From contig CALCDN010000242.1 in the NCBI GenBank assembly GCA_937900755.1, positions 1-13,546 on the forward strand: 13,546 nt of DNA, read 5' to 3'. The notes beneath the pieces were generated by a model. That model did not search any database and was not told the origin of the DNA. It saw only the letters and a program-made list of their open reading frames with translations. This DNA is from an uncultured Acetobacter sp. (GTDB lineage Bacteria; Pseudomonadota; Alphaproteobacteria; Acetobacterales; Acetobacteraceae). The translations under genes were made by a program, and so were the position numbers. Of this stretch, positions 1 to 6,896 are shown one piece after another (the stretch's first letter is position 1; every line of letters starts with the position of its first letter).

Positions 1-1599
1 CTAGTCCAGCGCGCCCTTGCCCGGCCGCCACGTGGCCACCCACGCCTGCAGGGCCGCACCCATCTGCGCCAGAACCGGCCCGAACGAACGTTCCTGCGCG
101 CGAAAAATACGCATGGTGGGGTACCACGGCGATGTTGCGCCCTCATCACCCCACCGCCAGCACCCGTCCCACCGGCTGAGCAGCCAGGTGGGTTTGCCCA
201 GCGCACCCGCCAGATGCACAACCGAGGTGTCCACCGAAATGACCAGGTCCAGGCTTTCCACAATCGCGGCGGTGTCGGCCATGTCACACACCTGATCCAT
301 GATGTCGCATACCGGCTGGCCGTGCCATGCCGCGAGGTCTTCGCGCCTTGGACCAGTTTGCAGGTTGACCAGCGTGGCCCCCACCGGAACCAGAGCGCCC
401 AGCATCTGTTGAGCCGTGGTGGAGCGCCGCTGGTCGGTCAGCACGTCCATGGCCTTGGTGCGCCGCCCGCCTGACCACACAAGGCCAATACGCGGGCGCA
501 TGGCGGGCAGCATGGCCGCAAACCGCGCGACTTCGGCCGGTGTGACGCACAGATAGGGCACGGTGGCGGGAATGTCGGCCCATGTTTCCAACCCCATGAC
601 AAAGGGCAGGTCGGGTATGGGCAGGGCGGCGTCATACCCGTCCTGCCGGGGAAAATCCTTTTCCGTGACACTATGCACATGCGGGAAGGAAAGGCTGAGC
701 AGGCGGACGAGTGTTGCGGGCACAAGCAGCGTAACCTGCGCGCCCTGCGCCACAACCATGGGCAGGTACCGAATGAACTGCAGCGTATCTCCCAGCCCCT
801 GCTCCTGGTAGAAAATGAGCTTTCTGCCTTGCAGGGGCTCGCCTTTTTGCAAACGCGGCAGGGACAGGTACCAACTGAGCGAATCCTGCGCCAACCCCTC
901 GCGCCCAAGGTAGTACGGAGCCCCTTCCCTGAAGTGCCCGGCCTTGAGCAGGGCCACGCCATACCCCATGCCGGTAAACGCGTTATGGGGTTCGCGCTCC
1001 AGCGCCTTCCTGTACCAGGCCAGCGCCTCTTCGGAGCGGTTCATGCGTTGCAGCACACACCCCATGTTGTTGAGCAGCGCGGTCGTGACCGGTTTGTTGT
1101 CCTTGAACCATGAGGCCAGCACCATGAACCCTTCCTGCGCGTACCCCGCATCCAGCAGGGCGACAACAAGGTGCTCGCAGGCATCCACATGGTGTTCGGG
1201 GTGGTTTTGCATGATCTCGGCAAAAATGCGCAGGCCCGCGCCAAGATCCCCCTTGGTCACCAGCGCCGTGGCCAAAAAGACCTTGAGCTGGCTCAGATGC
1301 GGCATGGCCACCAGCACCTTGCCCAGAATGGCCACGACAATGTCGTACCGCATTGTGTAGAGGGCCAGCAGGTCAGCCGCGGCCAGCAGCAGGGGCAGGT
1401 TGTCCTGGTGGGCGGCAATCACGTCCAGCACAAGGCGTTCACCCGCAACATACTGCTGCACGGCGAATATCCGCGTGGCCAGGTCCTTAAGCCCTTCGGG
1501 GGTGGGGTTTTGCAGCAGGGCCTGCCGCGCCTCCCACAACGCCTCCACCGTCATGCCCTTGGGCAACTTTACGGTGGCGGCATCTTCTGGGTGTTCCAT
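1..1599 (-). CDS. TPR-repeat glycosyltransferase, FlmG-like (paralogue A)
   Basis: This is a two-part protein of 532 residues from the chosen start. Residues about 30-240 are helical with TPR-like repeats, for example the stretch around NNMGCVLQRMNRSEEALAWY. Residues about 260-525 resemble the GT-B/heptosyltransferase fold of TPR-linked glycosyltransferases: YQEQGLGDTLQFIRYLP at the start, GLVWSGGRR in the middle, then DTAAIVESLDLVISVDTS and HLAGALGKPTWLLSRW. In known families the TPR half recognises a protein acceptor and the other half transfers sugar from a nucleotide sugar. I infer flagellin as acceptor from the flagellar/chemotaxis context and the FlmG-like architecture; another protein or surface glycan is possible. 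The stop is TAG at 1-3, so the gene is complete. I chose ATG at 1599 because AAGGA lies 7 nt upstream; ATG at 1614 (537 residues) is the alternative, with a weaker ribosome site. It lies 76 bp downstream of its paralogue, probably in the same transcript. No signal peptide or membrane segment is visible. Confidence 0.8.
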   Translation of the reverse strand: MEHPEDAATVKLPKGMTVEALWEARQALLQNPTPEGLKDLATRIFAVQQYVAGERLVLDVIAAHQDNLPLLLAAADLLALYTMRYDIVVAILGKVLVAMPHLSQLKVFLATALVTKGDLGAGLRIFAEIMQNHPEHHVDACEHLVVALLDAGYAQEGFMVLASWFKDNKPVTTALLNNMGCVLQRMNRSEEALAWYRKALEREPHNAFTGMGYGVALLKAGHFREGAPYYLGREGLAQDSLSWYLSLPRLQKGEPLQGRKLIFYQEQGLGDTLQFIRYLPMVVAQGAQVTLLVPATLVRLLSLSFPHVHSVTEKDFPRQDGYDAALPIPDLPFVMGLETWADIPATVPYLCVTPAEVARFAAMLPAMRPRIGLVWSGGRRTKAMDVLTDQRRSTTAQQMLGALVPVGATLVNLQTGPRREDLAAWHGQPVCDIMDQVCDMADTAAIVESLDLVISVDTSVVHLAGALGKPTWLLSRWDGCWRWGDEGATSPWYPTMRIFRAQERSFGPVLAQMGAALQAWVATWRPGKGALD

Positions 1600-1650
1600 C
1601 GGGTGGTCCTTCATCGTCCGTGCGTCCCGGCCTGTGGCTCAGGGTGTCTG

Positions 1651-1668
1651 CACTGGCCCCGTCCAGTG
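1651..1668. repeat. Inverted repeat between the two TPR-glycosyltransferase genes
   Basis: CACTGG (1651-1656) and CCAGTG (1663-1668) form a perfect 6-bp stem with a 6-nt loop, between the stop of the upstream paralogue and the start of the downstream one. No T-run follows on either strand, so it is not a standard intrinsic terminator. It could be an mRNA processing or stability hairpin, or chance in GC-rich DNA. Confidence 0.35.
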
Positions 1669-1675
1669 GCCCGCC

Positions 1676-3316
1676 TTAGGGGGTGCCGTGGGGTGTTGCG
1701 CCATGGGATGCGCCGTGGTGTGCGCCTTGGGGAAGAGCCCGTGGGGTGGCGCCATGCGCGCCATGCCACGCGGCCACCCAGGCGTGCAGGGCCTCGCCCA
1801 TCTGGCCCAGAACCGGGGCGAAGGAACGCTCCTGCGGGCGGAAAATGCGCATTGTGGGGTACCATGCCGTGGTTTCCCCCTTTTCACGCCAACGCCAGCA
1901 GGCATCCCACCGGCTGAGCAGCCACACAGGCTTGCCCAGAGCACCCGCCAGATGCAGGACCGAGGTATCGACCGACACGACAAGGTCCAGATTGTCTATG
2001 ATCGCCGCGGTGTCGGCCATGTCCTTCACCTGGTCCATGGGGTCATAGATCGGCTGGCCGCTCCATGTCCGCAGGTCCTCCCGCGGGCTGCCGAACTGGA
2101 GGCTGACCAGTGTTGCATCCACCGGGGCCAGCGCCCCCCCCATGACCGCCAGCGTGCTTGAGCGCAACTGGTTGGCCATGACATCCTGCGCGGACATCCG
2201 CCTGTCCCCCGACCAGACCAGCCCGATGCGCGGCCCGGCCTGTGGCAGCAGCGCGGCAAACCGCGCCACGTCCTGCGGGTCCGCCTGCAGGTAGGGCATT
2301 GCGGCGGGAATGTCGGCCTCGGTCTGCATGTTGGTGATATAGGGCAGAACGGGAATGGGCAGGGCGTAATCAAACGTCTCGTCAAGGCTGAAGCCGATGG
2401 CGTCCCGCACGGTCATGTCCGGGTAGGACCGGGCCAGCAGGCGCACAAGAACGCCCCCCACGGCAACAGTCACCAACGCGCCGCGCGCCACCAGAACCGT
2501 GGCAAAGCGGATGAACTGCAACGTGTCCCCCAGCCCCTGCTCCTGGTACAGGACCACCTTTTTGCCCGCCACCGCGTCCTCGCGCTGCAACTGCGGGAAC
2601 CGGGCGAACCATTTTGTCACCGCGGTCAGCTTGTTGTCCCTTTGTGCAAAAAGCTCCCACCCCCTGCCATAATGGCCCGCCTTGAGCGCGGTAATGGCAG
2701 CACCGAGCACGATGCCCTTGTCATGGGGGGCCATGCGCATGGCCTGCGCGTACCATGGCTGGGCTTCCTCCGCGCGGTTGAGGCAGCCCAGCGCACACCC
2801 GATGGCGTTGTACAGGGCGGGCTGGTTCTGTTCCTGGCGCACAGCGAACATGAGAATGTTCAGGGCCTCCATGGGGTAGCCCATGCGCAGGAAAATCTGC
2901 GAAATCTGCAACGTGGCGGCCACGCGCTGCTTGGGGTAAAGCCTGATGATCTCCGAAAACAGCGCGCTGCCCCCGGCCAGGTCATCATTGACGATCAGGG
3001 CCTGGGCCAGCATGATTTTTATGGCGGGGTTATCCGGCTCCAGCAGCACGGACTTGCGCAGCAGCGCCACCGCAATGTCATACCGGAAAACATGGTTGGT
3101 CAGCACAAAGGCCGCGATCAGCAGGTACGCCACATTTTCGGGCTCGCGCCGCACCATCTCCAGCGACAGCTTGACAGCTTCCACCGCCAGTTCCGCATTG
3201 CACAAATCCTCGCAAAGCTGGCCCACATCGAGTGGCGTGGGGTTCTGCAGAACGGCGTCTTTGCGGGCCACCAGCTTGTGCATTTTGGCTTTTTCAGGTT
3301 CCCAAGTCGCTTTCAT
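1676..3316 (-). CDS. TPR-repeat glycosyltransferase, FlmG-like (paralogue B)
   Basis: This 546-residue protein is a clear paralogue of the gene at 1-1599, collinear over nearly all its length. TPR-like helices occupy about residues 25-230, for example RAEEAQPWYAQAMRMAPHDK at 181-200. The glycosyltransferase-like half runs from about 255 to 515, with YQEQGLGDTLQFIRF (257-271), GLVWSGDRR (365-373), DTAAIIDNLDLVVSVDTS (435-452) and HLAGALGKPVWLLSRW (455-470). Its likely role is sugar transfer to a protein acceptor, with flagellin the leading guess from context. ATG at 3316 is preceded by AAGG at a 4-nt spacing. Unlike its neighbour it ends in a low-complexity tail (518-546) rich in His-Gly-Ala, with HGATP twice. 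It is first in a two-gene minus-strand unit and is transcribed away from flhA across a shared 245-bp intergenic region. The family assignment is firm; acceptor and donor are not known. Confidence 0.8.
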   Translation of the reverse strand: MKATWEPEKAKMHKLVARKDAVLQNPTPLDVGQLCEDLCNAELAVEAVKLSLEMVRREPENVAYLLIAAFVLTNHVFRYDIAVALLRKSVLLEPDNPAIKIMLAQALIVNDDLAGGSALFSEIIRLYPKQRVAATLQISQIFLRMGYPMEALNILMFAVRQEQNQPALYNAIGCALGCLNRAEEAQPWYAQAMRMAPHDKGIVLGAAITALKAGHYGRGWELFAQRDNKLTAVTKWFARFPQLQREDAVAGKKVVLYQEQGLGDTLQFIRFATVLVARGALVTVAVGGVLVRLLARSYPDMTVRDAIGFSLDETFDYALPIPVLPYITNMQTEADIPAAMPYLQADPQDVARFAALLPQAGPRIGLVWSGDRRMSAQDVMANQLRSSTLAVMGGALAPVDATLVSLQFGSPREDLRTWSGQPIYDPMDQVKDMADTAAIIDNLDLVVSVDTSVLHLAGALGKPVWLLSRWDACWRWREKGETTAWYPTMRIFRPQERSFAPVLGQMGEALHAWVAAWHGAHGATPRALPQGAHHGASHGATPHGTP

Positions 3317-3343
3317 GTCGCCTTATCTGCATCCCTGTGCTCA

Positions 3344-3355
3344 TGTTGGCCAACA
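3344..3355. repeat. 12-bp perfect palindrome TGTTGGCCAACA, possible operator
   Basis: The palindrome centres on GGCC and ends 28 bp upstream of the start codon of the minus-strand glycosyltransferase. Its position suits a regulator binding site for that gene, but no specific regulator is recognised. Confidence 0.4.
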
Positions 3356-3429
3356 CTACCATACCGGCCTGGGTTAACCATACCAGACCTACCCCACCCC
3401 GGCCATGACCGTGGCGGAGGAAACAGCCG

Positions 3430-3450
3430 GGCCAGAACCATTTTCTGGCC
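3430..3450. repeat. Inverted repeat GGCCAGAA-5-TTCTGGCC
   Basis: Two perfect 8-bp arms flank a 5-nt centre, about 110 bp upstream of the flhA start. No T-run follows on either strand, so an operator or 5' leader hairpin is more likely than a terminator. Confidence 0.45.
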
Positions 3451-3561
3451 TTGAATTGCACTTGGTGATAACTGTACTTGCGTAGTGTGGACATGGGTTT
3501 TAATGGCGCGGTCTGTCATGGTTCACAGCAGGATGGACCCTTGCGGACTCCGCCATGAACC

Positions 3562-5790
3562 GTGCCACCAAAAACACAAAAGGAAACGTCGTTCTTGGAT
3601 ACTGCCGATGGCAATTCGGTCAAAAAAGCCGCTGCTGGCAAACTGGCGGACAAAACCGCAGCCGCACGCGTAAGGCTTGCCTCCAGTTCGCGCCTGCTGA
3701 CCAACGCGATCGGCACATTGCGCAACGGCGGGTGGAAAGCCCTGCCGTGGCGCGCGGCCGTGCCGGGGACCGATATCGGGCTGGCCGTGGGCGTGGTGCT
3801 TTTGCTGTCCATCCTTATCCTGCCGCTTCCCACCTTTATTCTGGACATGGGGCTGTCCATTTCCATCACCTCCTCGGTGCTGGTGCTCATGGTGGCGCTC
3901 TTCCTTGAGCGTCCGCTGGACTTTACCTCCTTCCCCACCCTTTTGCTGCTGACCACGCTTTTGCGCCTGTCGCTTGAAATCGCGACAACCCGGCTGATCC
4001 TGAGCCACGGGAGCGAAGGCCCCTACGCCGCGGGCCACGTCGTGGCGGCCTTTGGCGGATTCCTGATGGGCGGGGACGTGGTGATCGGGGGGATCATCTT
4101 CTGTATCCTGCTGGTCGTGAACTTCATGGTCATCACCAAGGGGTCGGGGCGTATTGCCGAAGTGGCGGCCCGCTTCTTCCTGGACTCCATTCCCGGCAAG
4201 CAGATGGCCATTGACGCGGACCTGACCTCCGGCGCGATCAACGAACGTACCGCCCGCGCCAAGCGCAAGGAACTGGAAGAGGAAAGCGCCTTTTACGGCT
4301 CCATGGACGGCGCGGCCAAGTTTGTGCGCGGCGACGCCATTGCCAGCATCATCATCACCGCCATCAACATCGTGGGCGGGCTGACCATTGGCGTGCTGCG
4401 CCACGGCATGCCGCTCAGCGAGGCCGCAAGCACCTTTACCATGCTCACCGTGGGGGATGGCCTGGTCTCCCAGATTCCAGCCCTGCTGGTGTCCACCGCC
4501 GCCGGTATTGTGGTGACCAAGGGCGGAACAGAAGGCACCGCCGACGTTATCCTGGCCCGCCAGCTCAGTGGCAACGCCAAGCCGCTGGGCGTGGCCGCGG
4601 CCCTGTCCGCCCTGTTCGCGCTCATGCCCGGCCTGCCCGCCCTGCCGTTCCTGACCATTGCCGTGGCCGCGGGCACGGGCGCCTGGCTGCGTAGCCGCGC
4701 CCCCGCCGCCGACAGCGATGGAGACGTGACCGAAATTACCCCACAGGCCACCGCCTCCCCCATTTCCGATATTCTCAAGCTGGACCTGCTCCGCCTTGAA
4801 CTGGGCTTTGGCCTGCTGCCCCTGACCAGCGGAGACACCCCCCAGCTTGCCGAGCAGATCAAGGCGCTACGCCGCTCGGTGGCGACCGAAATGGGGTTTG
4901 TCACCCCCCCTGTGCGGATTCAGGACAATATCCACCTGCCTTCGGAAAAATACGTCATCAAGCTCAAGGAGATCGAAATCGCCTCGGGCGAGGTCCGGCC
5001 CCACAAGCTGCTGGCCATGACCCCCTCGGGTGGCGCTCCCCCCATAGCAGGCGACAAAACCACCGAACCGGCCTTTGGCCTGCCTGCGGTATGGATAGAG
5101 CCGTCGCAGAAAACCAAGGCCATGGCCATGAACTGCACCGTGGTGGACCCCGCCAGCGTGATTGTCACCCACCTGAGCGAAATCGTGCGCCAGAACCTGC
5201 CCGACCTGCTGACCTACGTGGCGACCCAGGCCCTGCTGGACGACATGCCGCGTGAACAGCAGAAGCTGGTCAACGACCTTATTCCCTCGCAGGTGCCGCT
5301 CAGCACCGTGCAGCGCGTGTTGCAGGCCCTGCTGGGCGAGCGGGTTTCCATCCGTGACCTGCCCACAATTCTGGAAAGTATCCAGGAAGCCTGCGGCATG
5401 GGGCTGCGCGGTATCCAGCCGCTGACCAACCATGTGCGCACGCGCCTTTCGCGCCAGATCTGCAACACACTGGTGGGGCCGGGGGGGTATATTCCCATTG
5501 TCACCCTTTCCTCCAAATGGGAATCGGATTTCATGGCGCATATCACCGGCCCGGCGGAAGACCGTAAGCTGGCCATGCCACCTTCCATGCTCAATGTTTT
5601 TGTGGGAAAACTACGCGATACATTTAACGCCCTTTCCACAAACGGTGAAATTCCGGTCATTGTTGTCGCCTCCCCGGTAAGAGATTCCATGCACGCCATT
5701 GTAGAAAGGGTTCGCCCTTCCATTTCCGTTCTGTCACAAGCTGAGATATACCCTCGTGCCCGGATCAAGACGGTTGCGACCATATCGTGA
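3562..5790 (+). CDS. flhA: Flagellar type III export gate protein FlhA
   Basis: FlhA is the large inner-membrane subunit of the flagellar export gate. Its N-terminal half forms the channel ring and uses proton motive force; its cytoplasmic half docks substrate-chaperone complexes. Hydrophobic segments begin at about residue 70 (IGLAVGVVLLLSILILPLP) and continue to about residue 375, consistent with the family's eight helices. The FHIPEP-family signature is present: RAKRKELEEESAFYGSMDG, then AAKFVRGD. The cytoplasmic domain fills the rest up to residue 742. The N-terminus is uncertain. The first in-frame start is GTG at 3562, just after an in-frame TGA at 3556-3558, and it lacks a good ribosome site. 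TTG at 3595 has AAAGGA 10 nt upstream. Either start leaves an unusually long soluble leader before the first membrane segment, and the next in-frame ATG lies inside the membrane region. It is first in a plus-strand unit, followed 35 bp later by an flhF-like gene. Confidence 0.96.
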   Translation: MPPKTQKETSFLDTADGNSVKKAAAGKLADKTAAARVRLASSSRLLTNAIGTLRNGGWKALPWRAAVPGTDIGLAVGVVLLLSILILPLPTFILDMGLSISITSSVLVLMVALFLERPLDFTSFPTLLLLTTLLRLSLEIATTRLILSHGSEGPYAAGHVVAAFGGFLMGGDVVIGGIIFCILLVVNFMVITKGSGRIAEVAARFFLDSIPGKQMAIDADLTSGAINERTARAKRKELEEESAFYGSMDGAAKFVRGDAIASIIITAINIVGGLTIGVLRHGMPLSEAASTFTMLTVGDGLVSQIPALLVSTAAGIVVTKGGTEGTADVILARQLSGNAKPLGVAAALSALFALMPGLPALPFLTIAVAAGTGAWLRSRAPAADSDGDVTEITPQATASPISDILKLDLLRLELGFGLLPLTSGDTPQLAEQIKALRRSVATEMGFVTPPVRIQDNIHLPSEKYVIKLKEIEIASGEVRPHKLLAMTPSGGAPPIAGDKTTEPAFGLPAVWIEPSQKTKAMAMNCTVVDPASVIVTHLSEIVRQNLPDLLTYVATQALLDDMPREQQKLVNDLIPSQVPLSTVQRVLQALLGERVSIRDLPTILESIQEACGMGLRGIQPLTNHVRTRLSRQICNTLVGPGGYIPIVTLSSKWESDFMAHITGPAEDRKLAMPPSMLNVFVGKLRDTFNALSTNGEIPVIVVASPVRDSMHAIVERVRPSISVLSQAEIYPRARIKTVATIS

Positions 5791-5825
5791 CACTCAGCCA
5801 GCAGACCGCACCATGGGAGTAGAAT

Positions 5826-6686
5826 ATGCAGGATAGTCCCTCTGACACCGCAAGCCAGAAGGTTGCGGAGCGCCGTCAGGGAACCACGCCAGATGGGGTG
5901 CCCGCACCTGATCGGGCGCAGGACAAGGATATGGCCGCGACCAGTGGCGTGGCGCTGCCGGTCAGCCATCTGACGGTAGAGGACATTCTGCGCTGGCACT
6001 CCGTGCCACAACCGCTCATTCATGCCCTTGCAGGCAGAACACTGGCGGACGGGCTGACCAATATTCTGTCCTTTGGCGCCCTGCCTGACGCCACGCAGAC
6101 ACCCCTGGCCTTTGGCGGGGCCTCGGGCTCTGGCAAAACGCTGGTGCTGGCCAAGCTTGCCGCGCGCTATATTCTGGCCGAGGAGCACAAGGACAGCCCA
6201 CCCCCCCTGATTATTGCCTGCGACCATACGGCTGGCAGCTTCGCCAAACTTTCCGCCCTGCTCCAGCCCTATAACATTCCCATCATTCAGGGCAGCACGT
6301 CCGAAATTCTGGCCGATGCCGTGCAGCACAGGGAGCCGGGCCAGCCCATTCTGGTCGATCTGCCCGGTATTTGCGTCTACTCCCCCGGCAGCATGGCCAA
6401 AATGCTGCAGAGGGTCGAGCGGGTTGGCGCAACCCTGAGCCTGGTCCTGCCCGCCGGGCTGGATGCGGAGGAATCGGCCGATATCGGTTATGCCTTTGCC
6501 CAGCGGGGTGCGACCACCATGGTCGCCAGCAAAATGGACCAGGCAGGCCGGGTGGGCGGTATTATTGCCGCCGCGGCCTGCGGGCTGACCCTGACCTACG
6601 GCAGTTGCTCATCCAGCATTGTGGGGGGGCTTGTGCCCCTTAACGCCAGTGTTCTGGCAAACCGGCTCCTGACCCTTCCCTCCTGA
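5826..6686 (+). CDS. flhF: FlhF-like SRP-family P-loop protein, short and divergent
   Basis: Canonical FlhF is an SRP-type GTPase that places polar flagella and sets their number. This 286-residue protein, 35 bp downstream of flhA, matches the G-domain layout: P-loop GGASGSGKT (97-105), a segment ending in YNIPII (149-154) where SRP GTPases have their second-motif region, DLPG (178-181) in place of the usual DTAG, and SKMD (235-238) in place of TKxD. It lacks room for the long basic N-terminal domain of typical FlhF; residues 1-45 look disordered. The usual DTYR-type motif reads DHTAGSF (133-139). Nucleotide binding therefore looks possible, while normal GTP hydrolysis or SRP-type dimer activation is doubtful. 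The ATG has GGGAG 6 nt upstream. No flhG/minD-like partner is in the window. The SRP-GTPase call rests on motif order and synteny; a generic P-loop ATPase/GTPase is the alternative. Confidence 0.68.
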   Translation: MQDSPSDTASQKVAERRQGTTPDGVPAPDRAQDKDMAATSGVALPVSHLTVEDILRWHSVPQPLIHALAGRTLADGLTNILSFGALPDATQTPLAFGGASGSGKTLVLAKLAARYILAEEHKDSPPPLIIACDHTAGSFAKLSALLQPYNIPIIQGSTSEILADAVQHREPGQPILVDLPGICVYSPGSMAKMLQRVERVGATLSLVLPAGLDAEESADIGYAFAQRGATTMVASKMDQAGRVGGIIAAAACGLTLTYGSCSSSIVGGLVPLNASVLANRLLTLPS

Positions 6687-6702
6687 ACAGCGGGCATGCC
6701 TT

Positions 6703-6749
6703 GGGCGGGCACGCAACAAAAGACGGCCCTGCCCCCGCGTGCCCTGCCC
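6703..6749 (+). terminator. Long hairpin after the flhF-like gene, possible terminator
   Basis: GGGCACGC (6707-6714) pairs with GCGTGCCC (6737-6744). A further four base pairs (GGGC with GCCC) follow on the outside across one bulged base. The structure lies 16 bp after the TGA of the flhF-like gene, in the 210-bp gap before the ligase-family gene. No T-run follows and the loop is 22 nt, so it would be an atypical terminator; an mRNA-stabilising hairpin is the alternative. Confidence 0.35.
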
Positions 6750-6807
6750 CACGACCCCGCACCGTCCGCTTCACAGAACAGGCACCCCGCCTTGCCCCCC
6801 AAGGTCA

Positions 6808-6896
6808 TGGCAGGCGCGTGCCACTGACGCTGCGTATTTAAGAATCGCTTTATTGAAATTCGTATTTTATTACTAGGTCAATCGGAGAGTAGTGCC
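6808..6896 (+). promoter_or_regulatory. AT-rich leader and probable promoter of the ligase-family gene
   Basis: The gap turns sharply AT-rich at about 6835-6875 within otherwise GC-rich DNA, as expected for a promoter. TTGAAA (6853-6858) is a candidate -35 box, but no well-spaced -10 box is clear. A short inverted repeat TGGCA-6-TGCCA spans 6808-6823. GGAGAG (6884-6889) lies 7 nt before the ATG at 6897 and is a good ribosome-binding site. Together these suggest the ligase gene has its own promoter and is not simply the third gene of the flhA unit. Confidence 0.4.

Larger units (their letters stand above)
3317..3561. promoter_or_regulatory. Divergent intergenic region between the glycosyltransferase pair and flhA
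   Basis: This 245-bp non-coding stretch must carry the promoters for both directions. It holds a 12-bp palindrome (3344-3355), an 8-bp palindrome GGTTAACC (3372-3379), a direct repeat ACCATACC (3358-3365 and 3377-3384) and an 8-bp-stem inverted repeat (3430-3450). I cannot assign a sigma factor with confidence. The closest sigma-54-like match, TGGCCTTGAATTGCA at 3446-3460, has the GG and GC elements 9 rather than 10 bases apart. Confidence 0.5.

Noticed and set aside
1171..2161. Long plus-strand open frames opposite the two glycosyltransferase genes
   Set aside because: They are antisense to well-supported genes, have no recognisable domains, and arise easily in GC-rich DNA.
3446..3460. Sigma-54-like promoter TGGC-N7-TTGCA-type match upstream of flhA
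   Set aside because: The GG and GC elements are 9 bases apart instead of the strict 10, and no activator gene is visible; not called as a promoter.
3523..4404. 293-codon minus-strand open frame opposite the start of flhA
   Set aside because: Composition is rich in Gln, His and Gly as expected of an antisense shadow, and the plus-strand FlhA signature is unmistakable.
5214..6329. 371-codon minus-strand open frame across the flhA/flhF-like junction
   Set aside because: It spans two real genes antisense and contains no domain-like pattern.
6596..6808. Small minus-strand open frame of 70 codons over the end of the flhF-like gene and the following gap
   Set aside because: No ribosome site or conserved feature seen, and it partly overlaps the flhF-like coding region.
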